64,000 nucleotides of DNA from Pedobacter sp. Bi126 (GTDB lineage Bacteria; Bacteroidota; Bacteroidia; Sphingobacteriales; Sphingobacteriaceae). Both the position numbers and the translations under genes were made by a program. Positions 46,336-52,794 of the stretch are shown piece by piece. The DNA lies in contig NZ_CAKKMS010000006.1 of NCBI RefSeq assembly GCF_918698245.1, positions 124,001 through 188,000 of the forward strand. The letters run 5' to 3'. Position 1 is the stretch's first letter. The number at the start of each line of letters is the position of its first letter. The notes beneath the pieces are model-generated. The model did not search any database. It was given only the letters and a program-made list of their open reading frames with translations, and was not told the DNA's origin.

Positions 46336-46821
46336 TTAGCAGCCACAAGAAACTGAAGATTCATAGATATAAACGGTTTTGGGATAATAATACCGGTTAA
46401 GCAACTGGCAGAAATCGTCGAACGTTTCCTGTAGGTCGGTGTCTAATAAATTTAATGTAAAATCCAATGCAGGTGTGGCACCAACAGAAACCGAAAGTTC
46501 ACGGTTAACAATCTGTATATCGGCTATAACTTTCCATTGGATAAGAGTGGTATGTTCATGGTAATGAATTCCTTCTTCACATACCGTTAATAGCACTGTG
46601 TTTTCTTCACGCTTTGCCCAATAACCCACTACTCTTACAGTTACTAATATAAAAGTGAGTACCGCAGAAACATAAAGGGAGATAGATAAGGCCTCTTTTT
46701 CTTCCGAAAAAAAGGAAACAAGGGCTATAATGATAAATGTAAACAAAAACATGCTGGCCATAAATGAACAACTGCCAGGGTCCCAAGCCTTTTTATACAA
46801 AATCATTTCATCTCTTACCAT
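46336..46821 (-). CDS. Small membrane protein with a C-terminal Cys-Gly-Cys tail
   Basis: 161 residues from ATG 46821; a longer reading frame needs a TTG at 46905. Two membrane helices (about 20-40 and 48-70: FMASMFLFTFIIIALVSF, ISLYVSAVLTFILVTVRV) are followed by a soluble domain and the tail SSVSCGC. The combination of a short membrane protein ending in Gly/Cys and a following GRDP-like gene resembles TIGR04222-type gene pairs of unknown role, a comparison from memory only. Start uncertain. Confidence 0.6.
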   Translation of the reverse strand: MVRDEMILYKKAWDPGSCSFMASMFLFTFIIIALVSFFSEEKEALSISLYVSAVLTFILVTVRVVGYWAKREENTVLLTVCEEGIHYHEHTTLIQWKVIADIQIVNRELSVSVGATPALDFTLNLLDTDLQETFDDFCQLLNRYYYPKTVYIYESSVSCGC

Positions 46822-46905
46822 AAGCTTCAAAATCTGAAGATAAGAAAATAACAGATAAAATTTACGCTTCAGTTTTCGTACCTCAACCTGCAAGGTAACG
46901 CTCAA

Positions 46906-47295
46906 TTGTCATTAAGTTATGCCATTCGGCACAAGCAAAAATAATTTAGCCACAGATAGAAAAGATGCACACAGATATGAAAATCTGTGTTTAGCTGTGC
47001 TAATCTGTGGTTAAAACTGTTAACTTAACGATATCGGGGTAATGCTTCACCCGCGGCTTAATCGCTAAAATTGTATTTCATTTTTGGGGTTGCAAGGCGC
47101 AAAACACTGTCTATAAACCTGATTGTCGGGGAAAGCTCCCGATTCTTCATCGGGACTTGTACCAAAAGCAGGACTGCAGCGCGCTAAGCGTTACTGCCCT
47201 TCCATTTCCAAGCAAAATGGACATGACCGATCGATCATCTAAATTTTATTTAAAATGTCACCTCGCAACAATAAAAAAATTATACTATACTTTAC
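46906..47295. other. 390-bp intergenic region with palindromes
   Basis: No gene supported. It contains a nested palindrome at 46950-47010 (CCACAGAT/ATCTGTGG outside, ACACAGAT/ATCTGTGT inside) and three alternating segments TCGGG (47126-47130), CCCGA (47138-47142), TCGGG (47150-47154) that can form two exclusive hairpins. The stretch 47040-47230 has the look of dispersed repeat DNA but no second copy lies in this window. Confidence 0.5.
46950..47010. repeat. Nested palindrome of CACAGAT type
   Basis: Outer arms CCACAGAT (46950-46957) and ATCTGTGG (47003-47010), inner arms ACACAGAT (46969-46976) and ATCTGTGT (46983-46990), nearly sharing one centre. A single long RNA hairpin is possible. Elements rich in CACAGAT are common dispersed repeats in many bacteria. 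Confidence 0.6.
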
Positions 47296-47877
47296 CTAAA
47301 GTTTCGAAAGTAAAAGTTTTACAGAAGCTCTTTTTTGATAGTTGGGATCGAAATGAACATATTTAATTTTCCCTGAACGATCGATGATATAGGTAGCAGG
47401 AACCGGTAAGGTATGTCGGGTATTGCCATTGTTGTCTTCTAAATTTATACCATAACCCTTGTATTTCGTAAAAGTAGCTTCGTCCATCATAAAGTTAACG
47501 TTGTAGGCTTTCATAATCTCATCATCTTTATCCTGAAGGATAGAAAAACCAGCACTGGTTTTTTTGATGGTTTTATCGATATTTTCTTTGGTTTCAGGCG
47601 TAACACCGATTACATAAGCATCTTTTCCACTTAATAAACTTAAAGAATCTTGCAGCTCTTTAATGTGTTTATTACAATAAGGACACCATTGGCCGCGATA
47701 AAAAAACAACACTACAGAACGGTGGGCTTTAAGCGCACTTTTCAAACTCACGGTTTTACCGTTTTGATCCATTCCGCTAAACATAGGTGCTTTATCACCT
47801 TCTTTTAAACCTTTTTGTGCCTTTACCTGAAAGGATAATGTAGCAATTAAGCCAACAAATAGTATAATTCTTTTCAT
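47296..47877 (-). CDS. Exported peroxiredoxin (AhpC/TSA family)
   Basis: 193 residues from ATG 47877, signal peptide ending FQVKAQ. Thioredoxin fold with FFYRGQWCPYCNKH, peroxidatic/resolving Cys65 and Cys68, preceded by GDKAPMFSGMDQNGKTVSL. Peroxiredoxins reduce hydrogen peroxide and organic peroxides; this one acts outside the cytoplasm. It is the gene after the Met/Lys-rich protein (52 bp apart, with a hairpin between), so it probably belongs to the same ECF-sigma regulon through read-through. Confidence 0.92.
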   Translation of the reverse strand: MKRIILFVGLIATLSFQVKAQKGLKEGDKAPMFSGMDQNGKTVSLKSALKAHRSVVLFFYRGQWCPYCNKHIKELQDSLSLLSGKDAYVIGVTPETKENIDKTIKKTSAGFSILQDKDDEIMKAYNVNFMMDEATFTKYKGYGINLEDNNGNTRHTLPVPATYIIDRSGKIKYVHFDPNYQKRASVKLLLSKL

Positions 47878-47896
47878 TTTATATTTATTTAACAAA

Positions 47897-47922
47897 AGGC
47901 AGGAAAAGCGAGTTCCCTGCCT
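47897..47922. terminator. Hairpin between the Met/Lys-rich and peroxiredoxin genes
   Basis: AGGCAGG pairs with CCTGCCT (7 bp). On the minus strand it is followed by TTTTG only, so it should end just part of the transcripts and let some reach the peroxiredoxin gene. On the plus strand a longer T run follows, so it could also stop antisense transcription. Confidence 0.5.
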
Positions 47923-47929
47923 ATTTTTT

Positions 47930-48193
47930 TTACATTTTACTTTTCGACATTTTTTCTTTAGCCATTTTAGATTTTTCCATTTTGGCTTTTTTCATCGAAT
48001 CGGTTTTCATTTTATCCATCTTGTTTTTCTCCATTTTGTCCATTTTTTTCTTCTCCATTTTGTCTTGTTTCATTTTAGACATCTTTTCTTGTAATGGACT
48101 GTTAACCGAAGCAAAACTTGGTAACGAAAGGCTAGCCACAACTAAAGTGGCCATAAACAATTTTCCTGCTGATCTTAAAATTTGATTTTTCAT
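47930..48193 (-). CDS. Exported Met/Lys-rich repeat protein, MrpX-like
   Basis: 87 residues. The signal peptide (MKNQILRSAGKLFMATLVV...SLPSFA) leaves a mature part of about 59 residues with 12 Met and 21 Lys, in loose repeats such as KMEKKKMDK and KMEKNKMDK. No fold is expected beyond a charged helix. Such Met-rich exported peptides can act as scavengers: methionine reacts with hypochlorous acid and similar oxidants and is then repaired by methionine sulfoxide reductase (known for MrpX of Azospira). Transcribed from an ECF-type promoter at 48217-48247, like the sigma factor and msrB. The role is inferred from composition and promoter. Confidence 0.85.
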   Translation of the reverse strand: MKNQILRSAGKLFMATLVVASLSLPSFASVNSPLQEKMSKMKQDKMEKKKMDKMEKNKMDKMKTDSMKKAKMEKSKMAKEKMSKSKM

Positions 48194-48216
48194 GTTTTTT
48201 ATGCGTTTTGTTTATC

Positions 48217-48247
48217 CCTTAGTCGAAGTAATAACCATAACCTTACA
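48217..48247 (-). promoter_or_regulatory. ECF-sigma promoter of the Met/Lys-rich gene
   Basis: Minus strand: TGTAAGG (-35; 48241-48247), 15 bases, then CGACTAAGG (-10; 48217-48225). The start codon is at 48193. The same motif and spacing occur before the sigma factor, DUF1223 and msrB genes. Confidence 0.85.
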
Positions 48248-48254
48248 AGAAAAA

Positions 48255-48521
48255 TCAATTTTTATTGATTTCTTTTTCAATCTTTTCTGTTAATGTTTTT
48301 TTAAAGGCCTCATCAAGTTTAAAATCAGCATTTCCAAACCCTACAAATACCTTGTTAATTAATATACTCTGCTGTTGATAAATTTTGCATACCGAACAGC
48401 CTGCCAAATGTACATGCAATTGTAACGTTTCGGCAGCTGTAATTTTTCCAGCAATTCTTTTTTCGATCAAAAAAGTTGCTTGCCTACAGTTATAGATTAT
48501 ATTTTTTAGCGCGCTCGTCAT
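48255..48521 (-). CDS. Soluble zinc anti-sigma factor (ZAS type)
   Basis: 88 residues, no membrane helix. HVHLAGCSVC contains His38-x3-Cys42-x2-Cys45, the HX3CX2C zinc motif of redox-sensing anti-sigma factors (zf-HC2). Such proteins release their sigma when the cysteines are oxidised and zinc is lost. It starts 1 bp after the sigma-factor stop, so translation is coupled and the pair is clearly a sigma/anti-sigma unit. Being cytoplasmic, it should sense oxidants that cross the inner membrane. Confidence 0.88.
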   Translation of the reverse strand: MTSALKNIIYNCRQATFLIEKRIAGKITAAETLQLHVHLAGCSVCKIYQQQSILINKVFVGFGNADFKLDEAFKKTLTEKIEKEINKN

Positions 48522-48522
48522 A

Positions 48523-49113
48523 TCAGTTCCAGTTTTTTTGAAGGCAGGCCCTCAGGTTAAGTTTTGTGCGGTGCATAATTACCCAGAAATTTGCCGCTGT
48601 GAGTTTAAGTTCGGTACAGATCAGTTCCGAAGCCAGATCGTCCATATGTTTCATCGAGAATACCGAAAACCATAATCCGGGAAGTTTAGCCAAACATTCA
48701 TTTAATATGTTCCCCAGCTCTTTCATCATCAAAGGATTGTCTACCTCCAAACCAAATGCTCTCGGGTAATCTTTTTCAGTCCAATGCCCTGATTCTGCAT
48801 CAAAAAAATCCTGTCGTTCATCTTCTATACCTACTGCCTTTAAATTAATGGCAGATCGTTTTCGGTAAAAATCGGCAATCTTGTTTTTAAGGATGGCTGT
48901 TAACCATGTTTTTTCCTCACTATTACCTTCAAAACGGTTTAAACGCTGCAATCCTGCCAAAAAGGTATCCTGCACCAGATCTTTGGCCACATCTTCATCT
49001 CTTAATCTCGACATCGCAAATCCATAAAGGTAATCGGCATATTTTTCTACCCAGCTAATTGGATCTGAGTGAAGACTTTTGGCCGTAAGGCCTTTGTCCG
49101 TTTCGTTTTGCAT
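48523..49113 (-). CDS. ECF RNA polymerase sigma factor, stress type
   Basis: 196 residues. Region 2: ADYLYGFAMSRLRDEDVAKDLVQDTFLAGL (about 26-55) and GNSEEKTWLTAILKNKIADFYRK; region 4: VFSMKHMDDLASELICTELKLTAANFWVIMHRTKLNLRACL (about 150-192). The string NFWVIMHRTKL is typical of Bacteroidetes sigmas paired with ZAS anti-sigmas. It carries its own promoter motif (49149-49179), so it is probably autoregulated, and the same motif marks three other transcripts within 4 kb. Distinct from the PUL sigma at 3421. Confidence 0.95.
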   Translation of the reverse strand: MQNETDKGLTAKSLHSDPISWVEKYADYLYGFAMSRLRDEDVAKDLVQDTFLAGLQRLNRFEGNSEEKTWLTAILKNKIADFYRKRSAINLKAVGIEDERQDFFDAESGHWTEKDYPRAFGLEVDNPLMMKELGNILNECLAKLPGLWFSVFSMKHMDDLASELICTELKLTAANFWVIMHRTKLNLRACLQKNWN

Positions 49114-49148
49114 TTTTTACGTATCTTATATAAATATAGTGCTTAAAT

Positions 49149-49179
49149 GCTTAGTCGCGAGAAAAGAAACTTCCTTACA
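49149..49179 (-). promoter_or_regulatory. ECF-sigma promoter of the sigma/anti-sigma operon
   Basis: Minus strand: TGTAAGG (-35; 49173-49179), 15 bases, CGACTAAGC (-10; 49149-49157). It lies 36 bp before the sigma start codon and is the mirror image of the promoter at 49198-49228; the shared centre is at 49188.5. Confidence 0.85.
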
Positions 49180-49197
49180 TATTTTTTTATTTTTTTC

Positions 49198-49228
49198 TGT
49201 AAGGGTTGTGCATCGAAAACGACTAAGC
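49198..49228 (+). promoter_or_regulatory. ECF-sigma promoter of the DUF1223-cytochrome-molybdoenzyme operon
   Basis: Plus strand: TGTAAGG (49198-49204), 15 bases, CGACTAAGC (49220-49228). The transcription start should fall about 49231-49236, which makes the ATG at 49244 or 49238 a very short-leader or leaderless start. Confidence 0.85.
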
Positions 49229-49237
49229 CTAAAATTG

Positions 49238-50017
49238 ATGACCATGATCACAAAAATAGCATTACCTCTTTTGGTGATAAGCCTCCTCAGTGTTGCTTTT
49301 ATTGCAGATAATAAAACCACACCAAAACCTCAAGCCAAAACAGGTTTTGCAGTTGTAGAACTTTTTACTTCAGAAGGCTGTTCGAGCTGTCCTCCTGCCG
49401 ATGCATTATTGGCTGAGATCGAAAAAGAAACTCAAAACAAGCCTGTATACTTATTGGCCTTTCACGTAGATTATTGGAACAGGCTGGGCTGGAAAGATAG
49501 CTTTAGCAATTCAAAATTTTCTTCCCGACAAAACCAATATGCCGATTGGCTTAACCTTAAAACCGTTTACACACCGCAGGTTGTGGTAAATGGAAGTAAA
49601 GAATTTATAGGTTCGGAAGAAAACATTCTTCGTAATAGCATTAAAACGGCACTTGCCAAACCATCCACCGGAAATTTAGCTATTTCAACCAGCAAAACAG
49701 ACAATGGTAACCTCATGCTAAATTATAACTCAGATCTGCCAACCGACGGTTATTCACTAGCTGTGGCTTTCGTAATTGCAAAAGCAAGTAATCAGGTTTT
49801 AAAAGGCGAAAATAAAGGCAAGACTTTAAGCCATGTGCAGATCATAACTCAGTTCGAAACTTTTGCACTGGGAGGAAAAACCAATGGAACTGTAAATGTA
49901 CAAATGGAGACAGTGAACGGAAAGCGGCCGACAGCGCTGATTGCCTTTTTACAAAACAATAAAACGGGTAAGATAACCGCGGCAACAAGTTTAAGAAACC
50001 TGTTAGCTTTGAATTAA
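49238..50017 (+). CDS. DUF1223 secreted thioredoxin-like protein
   Basis: 259 residues from ATG 49238 (257 from 49244; the upstream frame overlaps the promoter and is excluded). Signal peptide ALPLLVISLLSVAFIAD. The DUF1223 motif VVELFTSEGCSSCPPADALLAEI (about 35-57) has a CxxC, followed by FHVDYWNRLGWKDSFSNSKF and TPQVVVNGSKEFIGS. The family is thioredoxin-like and exported, function unknown. It is the first gene after the ECF promoter and lies 52 bp before the cytochrome b gene. A redox role in the envelope is inferred. Confidence 0.92.
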   Translation: MTMITKIALPLLVISLLSVAFIADNKTTPKPQAKTGFAVVELFTSEGCSSCPPADALLAEIEKETQNKPVYLLAFHVDYWNRLGWKDSFSNSKFSSRQNQYADWLNLKTVYTPQVVVNGSKEFIGSEENILRNSIKTALAKPSTGNLAISTSKTDNGNLMLNYNSDLPTDGYSLAVAFVIAKASNQVLKGENKGKTLSHVQIITQFETFALGGKTNGTVNVQMETVNGKRPTALIAFLQNNKTGKITAATSLRNLLALN

Positions 50018-50069
50018 GTCGTAAATCCGAGCGATAATCGTCTGCGTTTATATCATAAACAGCCTCAGC

Positions 50070-50789
50070 ATGAAAGTAATTAAAGAAAAACATTCGCTCT
50101 TAATGCGATGGACACATTGGGTTAATTTCCCGGTTTTGGCCGTGATGATTTGGAGTGGGCTTTTTATTTATTGGGCCAATGATGCATATGGCATTTCAAT
50201 ATTTGGCTTCAGCTTCATTAAATTTTTCCCTGAATGGTTTTACGATTATTTCCACATTTCAGGCCGACTAGCCGAAGGAATGGCATTTCACTTTCTTTTT
50301 ATGTGGTTCTTTTTCATTAACGGCTTGCTCTACATTCTTTACACTGTTTTCTCTGGAGCCTGGCGCGAGCTATTACCCAACAAACACTCTTTTAAAGAAG
50401 CCTGGCTGGTGCTACTGCACGACTTTCATATCCGTAAAACTATCCCACCGCAAAAGAAATACAATGCTGCACAGCGCATAGTCTATACCGCGATTATATT
50501 TATGGGTATTGGTTCTGTAGCAACAGGCCTGGCCATTTATAAACCTGTACAATTTTACTGGCTCTGTTGGCTATGTGGCGGTTATCATTTCGCCAGGATT
50601 CTCCACTTTGCTTTAACCATTGGATATGTCTTATTCTTTTTGATCCACATTATTCAGGTAGTGATTGCCGGATGGAATAATTTCAGGGCTGTAGTGGCCG
50701 GATTTGAAGTGGTAGAAGAACAAGTCAAGTTTAACCCCGAGCCCCTAATACCTCAAAAACCCGAAGATAAAGATGAAAACAAACCATAA
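50070..50789 (+). CDS. Membrane cytochrome b (Ni/Fe-hydrogenase b-type, PF01292-like)
   Basis: 239 residues, four membrane helices: WTHWVNFPVLAVMIWSGLFIY (about 15-35), MAFHFLFMWFFFINGLLYIL, IVYTAIIFMGIGSVATGLAIY, and HFALTIGYVLFFLIHIIQVV. The His residues in RWTHWVN, AFHFL, YHFARILH and IHIIQ can bind two haems. It passes quinol electrons to the periplasmic molybdoenzyme encoded next. It overlaps that gene by 17 bp. It is not the YedZ/MsrQ type usually paired with MsrP. Confidence 0.92.
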   Translation: MKVIKEKHSLLMRWTHWVNFPVLAVMIWSGLFIYWANDAYGISIFGFSFIKFFPEWFYDYFHISGRLAEGMAFHFLFMWFFFINGLLYILYTVFSGAWRELLPNKHSFKEAWLVLLHDFHIRKTIPPQKKYNAAQRIVYTAIIFMGIGSVATGLAIYKPVQFYWLCWLCGGYHFARILHFALTIGYVLFFLIHIIQVVIAGWNNFRAVVAGFEVVEEQVKFNPEPLIPQKPEDKDENKP

Positions 50790-51564
50790 AAAGAAGATTA
50801 AGGCTCCATTAACGGTTGAGCAGAAAATCAAGAGACGAACCTTTATTTCGTTTGGGGCATTCGTGGCACTTGGAGGTAGTGCTGCCGCGGGCTGGAATTG
50901 GCTTTTAAATGCTCCCGAAGAAACACCGGGCATTACTGGGGGTACCCGTGCTCCTTTACGCAGAGCGCTGAATAAAACAGAACTCTTTTTCCGCAACCTC
51001 TTCAGCAATAAACATTTGGTTAAAACTTATCCGATAATGGAAGCTGCAAAAACGCCGAGGGTAAACAGCCTGATTGGTATTGAAGATGATGAAGATTTTG
51101 ATGTTAGCCGCTGGAAACTCGTCGTAAAACTTAAAAACCTAAAAGATCAACATATCAGCATAGAAGCACTAAAAGCATTACCTAAAACAGAAATTGTTTA
51201 CGATTTTAAATGTGTAGAGGGTTGGGACGAAATCCAACACTGGGCAGGCGTAAAACTAAGCGACTTTTTATCATATTTTAAGCTCGAGGAAGAAGCTAAA
51301 AAACAATATTTGGGCTTAGAAACGCCCAATGGAGCGTATTATGTAGGCCTGGAAAGAGAAAGTATCCTGCATCCACAAACACTACTGGCTTATGAAATGA
51401 ATGGTAAACCGATCAGCATTGAGCATGGGGCGCCCTTAAGGCTGATTGTGCCCGTTAAGTATGGCATTAAAAACCTGAAAAGAATCGGAACCATGTCTTT
51501 TAGCGATAAGAGACCCAGAGATTACTGGGCAGAACAGGGTTACGATTACTATTCAGGTTTATAA
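50773..51564 (+). CDS. Tat-exported sulfite-oxidase-fold molybdoenzyme, YedY/MsrP-like
   Basis: 263 residues. The twin-arginine signal is KIKRRTFISFGAFVALGG (Arg21-Arg22). Molybdenum ligand Cys147 lies in DFKCVEGWDEIQHWAG, and the molybdopterin-binding strings are ALLAYEMNGKPISIEHGAPLRLIVPVKYGIKNLKRIG. The protein matches the catalytic subunit of bacterial MsrP-like enzymes (periplasmic methionine sulfoxide reductase) or plain sulfite dehydrogenase. It is read with cytochrome b and DUF1223 from an ECF promoter, and MsrB follows convergently. Substrate is inferred, not shown; cofactor genes begin 1.5 kb away. Confidence 0.9.
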   Translation: MKTNHKKKIKAPLTVEQKIKRRTFISFGAFVALGGSAAAGWNWLLNAPEETPGITGGTRAPLRRALNKTELFFRNLFSNKHLVKTYPIMEAAKTPRVNSLIGIEDDEDFDVSRWKLVVKLKNLKDQHISIEALKALPKTEIVYDFKCVEGWDEIQHWAGVKLSDFLSYFKLEEEAKKQYLGLETPNGAYYVGLERESILHPQTLLAYEMNGKPISIEHGAPLRLIVPVKYGIKNLKRIGTMSFSDKRPRDYWAEQGYDYYSGL

Positions 51565-51636
51565 ACTGATCTTCACTTTAAATTTTGACGGTTTTTAGTT
51601 GTTCATCAGGATGACTAGATATACTCCTATTGCAGC

Positions 51637-52134
51637 TTATTTCGTAGGAATAAACTTCAACGCATAAGAATTCATGCAATATCTTTTACCTGTTGGTTCA
51701 GGTCCATCATCAAATACATGCCCCAAATGTAAACCTGTGCTGGCTTCAACAACTTCATCCCTCACCATACCATCTGATTTATCGGTTACAATTTTAATCG
51801 TTTTCGGATCTATCGGATTAAAAAAACTCGGCCATCCTGTTCCCGAATCAAATTTTGTATCCGACGAAAATAAAGGTTTGCCTGTAGCGGCACTTACATA
51901 AATCCCTTTTTGATGGTTGTTCCAATAAGGGTTTTTATATGGCGTTTCCGTTCCACCGTTTACCATAATTTCGTAGGCATCTACAGAAAGTACTTTTTTC
52001 CAGTCTGCTGCCGGCTTTGCTTCCGGATATAAACTGGTCTTATTTTCCATTTTTGCGCCCATTGGCTTGCCCTGGCTACAGGCATTCAATGCAAGCGCCA
52101 TGAGCGGTATCATCAATAATTTTAACTTTTTCAT
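51637..52134 (-). CDS. msrB: Methionine-R-sulfoxide reductase MsrB, lipoprotein
   Basis: 165 residues, lipoprotein signal ending at Cys19 (LALNACSQG). SelR motifs: GWPSFFNPI, TGLHLGHVFDDGPEPTGKRYC and active-site Cys153 in RYCMNSYALKF. The two CxxC pairs that bind zinc in many MsrB are absent. Located outside the cytoplasm, it reduces the R-form of methionine sulfoxide. It has the ECF promoter at 52140-52169, only about 6 bp before the ATG, so the mRNA is nearly leaderless. It converges on the molybdoenzyme gene, 72 bp apart. Confidence 0.94.
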   Translation of the reverse strand: MKKLKLLMIPLMALALNACSQGKPMGAKMENKTSLYPEAKPAADWKKVLSVDAYEIMVNGGTETPYKNPYWNNHQKGIYVSAATGKPLFSSDTKFDSGTGWPSFFNPIDPKTIKIVTDKSDGMVRDEVVEASTGLHLGHVFDDGPEPTGKRYCMNSYALKFIPTK

Positions 52135-52139
52135 ATTAC

Positions 52140-52169
52140 ATTAGTCGTATGGCAAGAACAATCCTTACA
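52140..52169 (-). promoter_or_regulatory. ECF-sigma promoter of msrB
   Basis: Minus strand: TGTAAGG (52163-52169), 15 bases, CGACTAAT (52140-52147), the same motif and spacing as the three promoters near the sigma factor. The -10 element ends 6 bp before the msrB ATG at 52134. Confidence 0.85.
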
Positions 52170-52223
52170 AATGGGTTAAACTAAAGCCAAATACCGGCAA
52201 AATCAGAAATATGATCTGCTTAG

Positions 52224-52406
52224 CTATGCTTCTTTTGATACTTTAGGTTTTTCCTCTTCTTGCCCGGCCTTAAATTCTTTTATGCCTTTTCCTAATCCTT
52301 TCATTAACTCAGGGATTTTTTTTCCGCCGAACAGTAATAATAGCGCAACTCCAACAATGATCATTTCAGGGCCTCCCAGCAAGGCAGCGATGGTTGTATT
52401 CAACAT
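52224..52406 (-). CDS. tatA: Twin-arginine translocase subunit TatA
   Basis: 60 residues: one N-terminal membrane helix (MIIVGVALLLLFGGKK, about 15-30), the hinge KIPELMKGLGKGIKEFK amphipathic helix and a charged tail. This is the canonical TatA/E form and size. TatC is not in the window. It lies close to the Tat substrate at 50773, whose export would need it. The sequence TAAATTTG (minus strand, 52469-52476) may be its -7 promoter element. Confidence 0.93.
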   Translation of the reverse strand: MLNTTIAALLGGPEMIIVGVALLLLFGGKKIPELMKGLGKGIKEFKAGQEEEKPKVSKEA

Positions 52407-52563
52407 TTCGTTTTTTGTTTTAGTGATATTTACACATACGCATAAAGCGTAGGACTGGTTCTCAATTTCAAATTTAAAACCCCGTCAAAAAAAAACACTC
52501 CGATTTAAAGTAATTTCTAAAGTTGTACGTCTACAGTTCCAACAAACCTAAAAACTTTTCTAT

Positions 52564-52794
52564 ATGATAGCCGTTTTCAAAACAAATGTATCCACGGATA
52601 ACGAGTTAAACGTAATCAGCCCATTGCTGAACAGCCAGTTCAAAGAAATTAAATGGAATATCGATTTATGGGATTCTGATAAAATCCTCAGGGTAGATTC
52701 GCCAAGAGATTGGACAAAAGAAATCACCGAACTCTTTAACAGTATTGGTTTGCGCTGTATTAACCTCGAAATTTTTCATTCCGAGCCTTTTTAA
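52564..52794 (+). CDS. Small protein, possibly ferredoxin-like (HMA-like) fold
   Basis: 76 residues. The pattern MIAVFKTNVSTDNELNVISPLLNS, IKWNIDLWDSDKILRVDSP and LFNSIGLRCINLEIF suggests beta-alpha-beta-beta-alpha-beta, similar to heavy-metal-associated folds, but the metal CxxC is absent. Small proteins of this kind occur in many Bacteroidetes. Function unknown. It stands alone between tatA and the Moco cluster. Confidence 0.65.
   Translation: MIAVFKTNVSTDNELNVISPLLNSQFKEIKWNIDLWDSDKILRVDSPRDWTKEITELFNSIGLRCINLEIFHSEPF

Noticed and set aside
47157..47366. Plus-strand frame of 69 codons
   Set aside because: It overlaps the end of the peroxiredoxin gene and repeat-like DNA.
47982..48185. 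Plus-strand frame opposite the Met/Lys-rich gene
   Set aside because: A mirror of a low-complexity gene gives a Phe/Ile/Leu-rich frame. The minus-strand gene has a signal peptide and an ECF promoter, so that strand is the coding one.
49079..49237. N-terminal extension of the DUF1223 gene
   Set aside because: It begins at a TTG inside the sigma-factor gene and crosses the promoter; the signal peptide begins after 49238.
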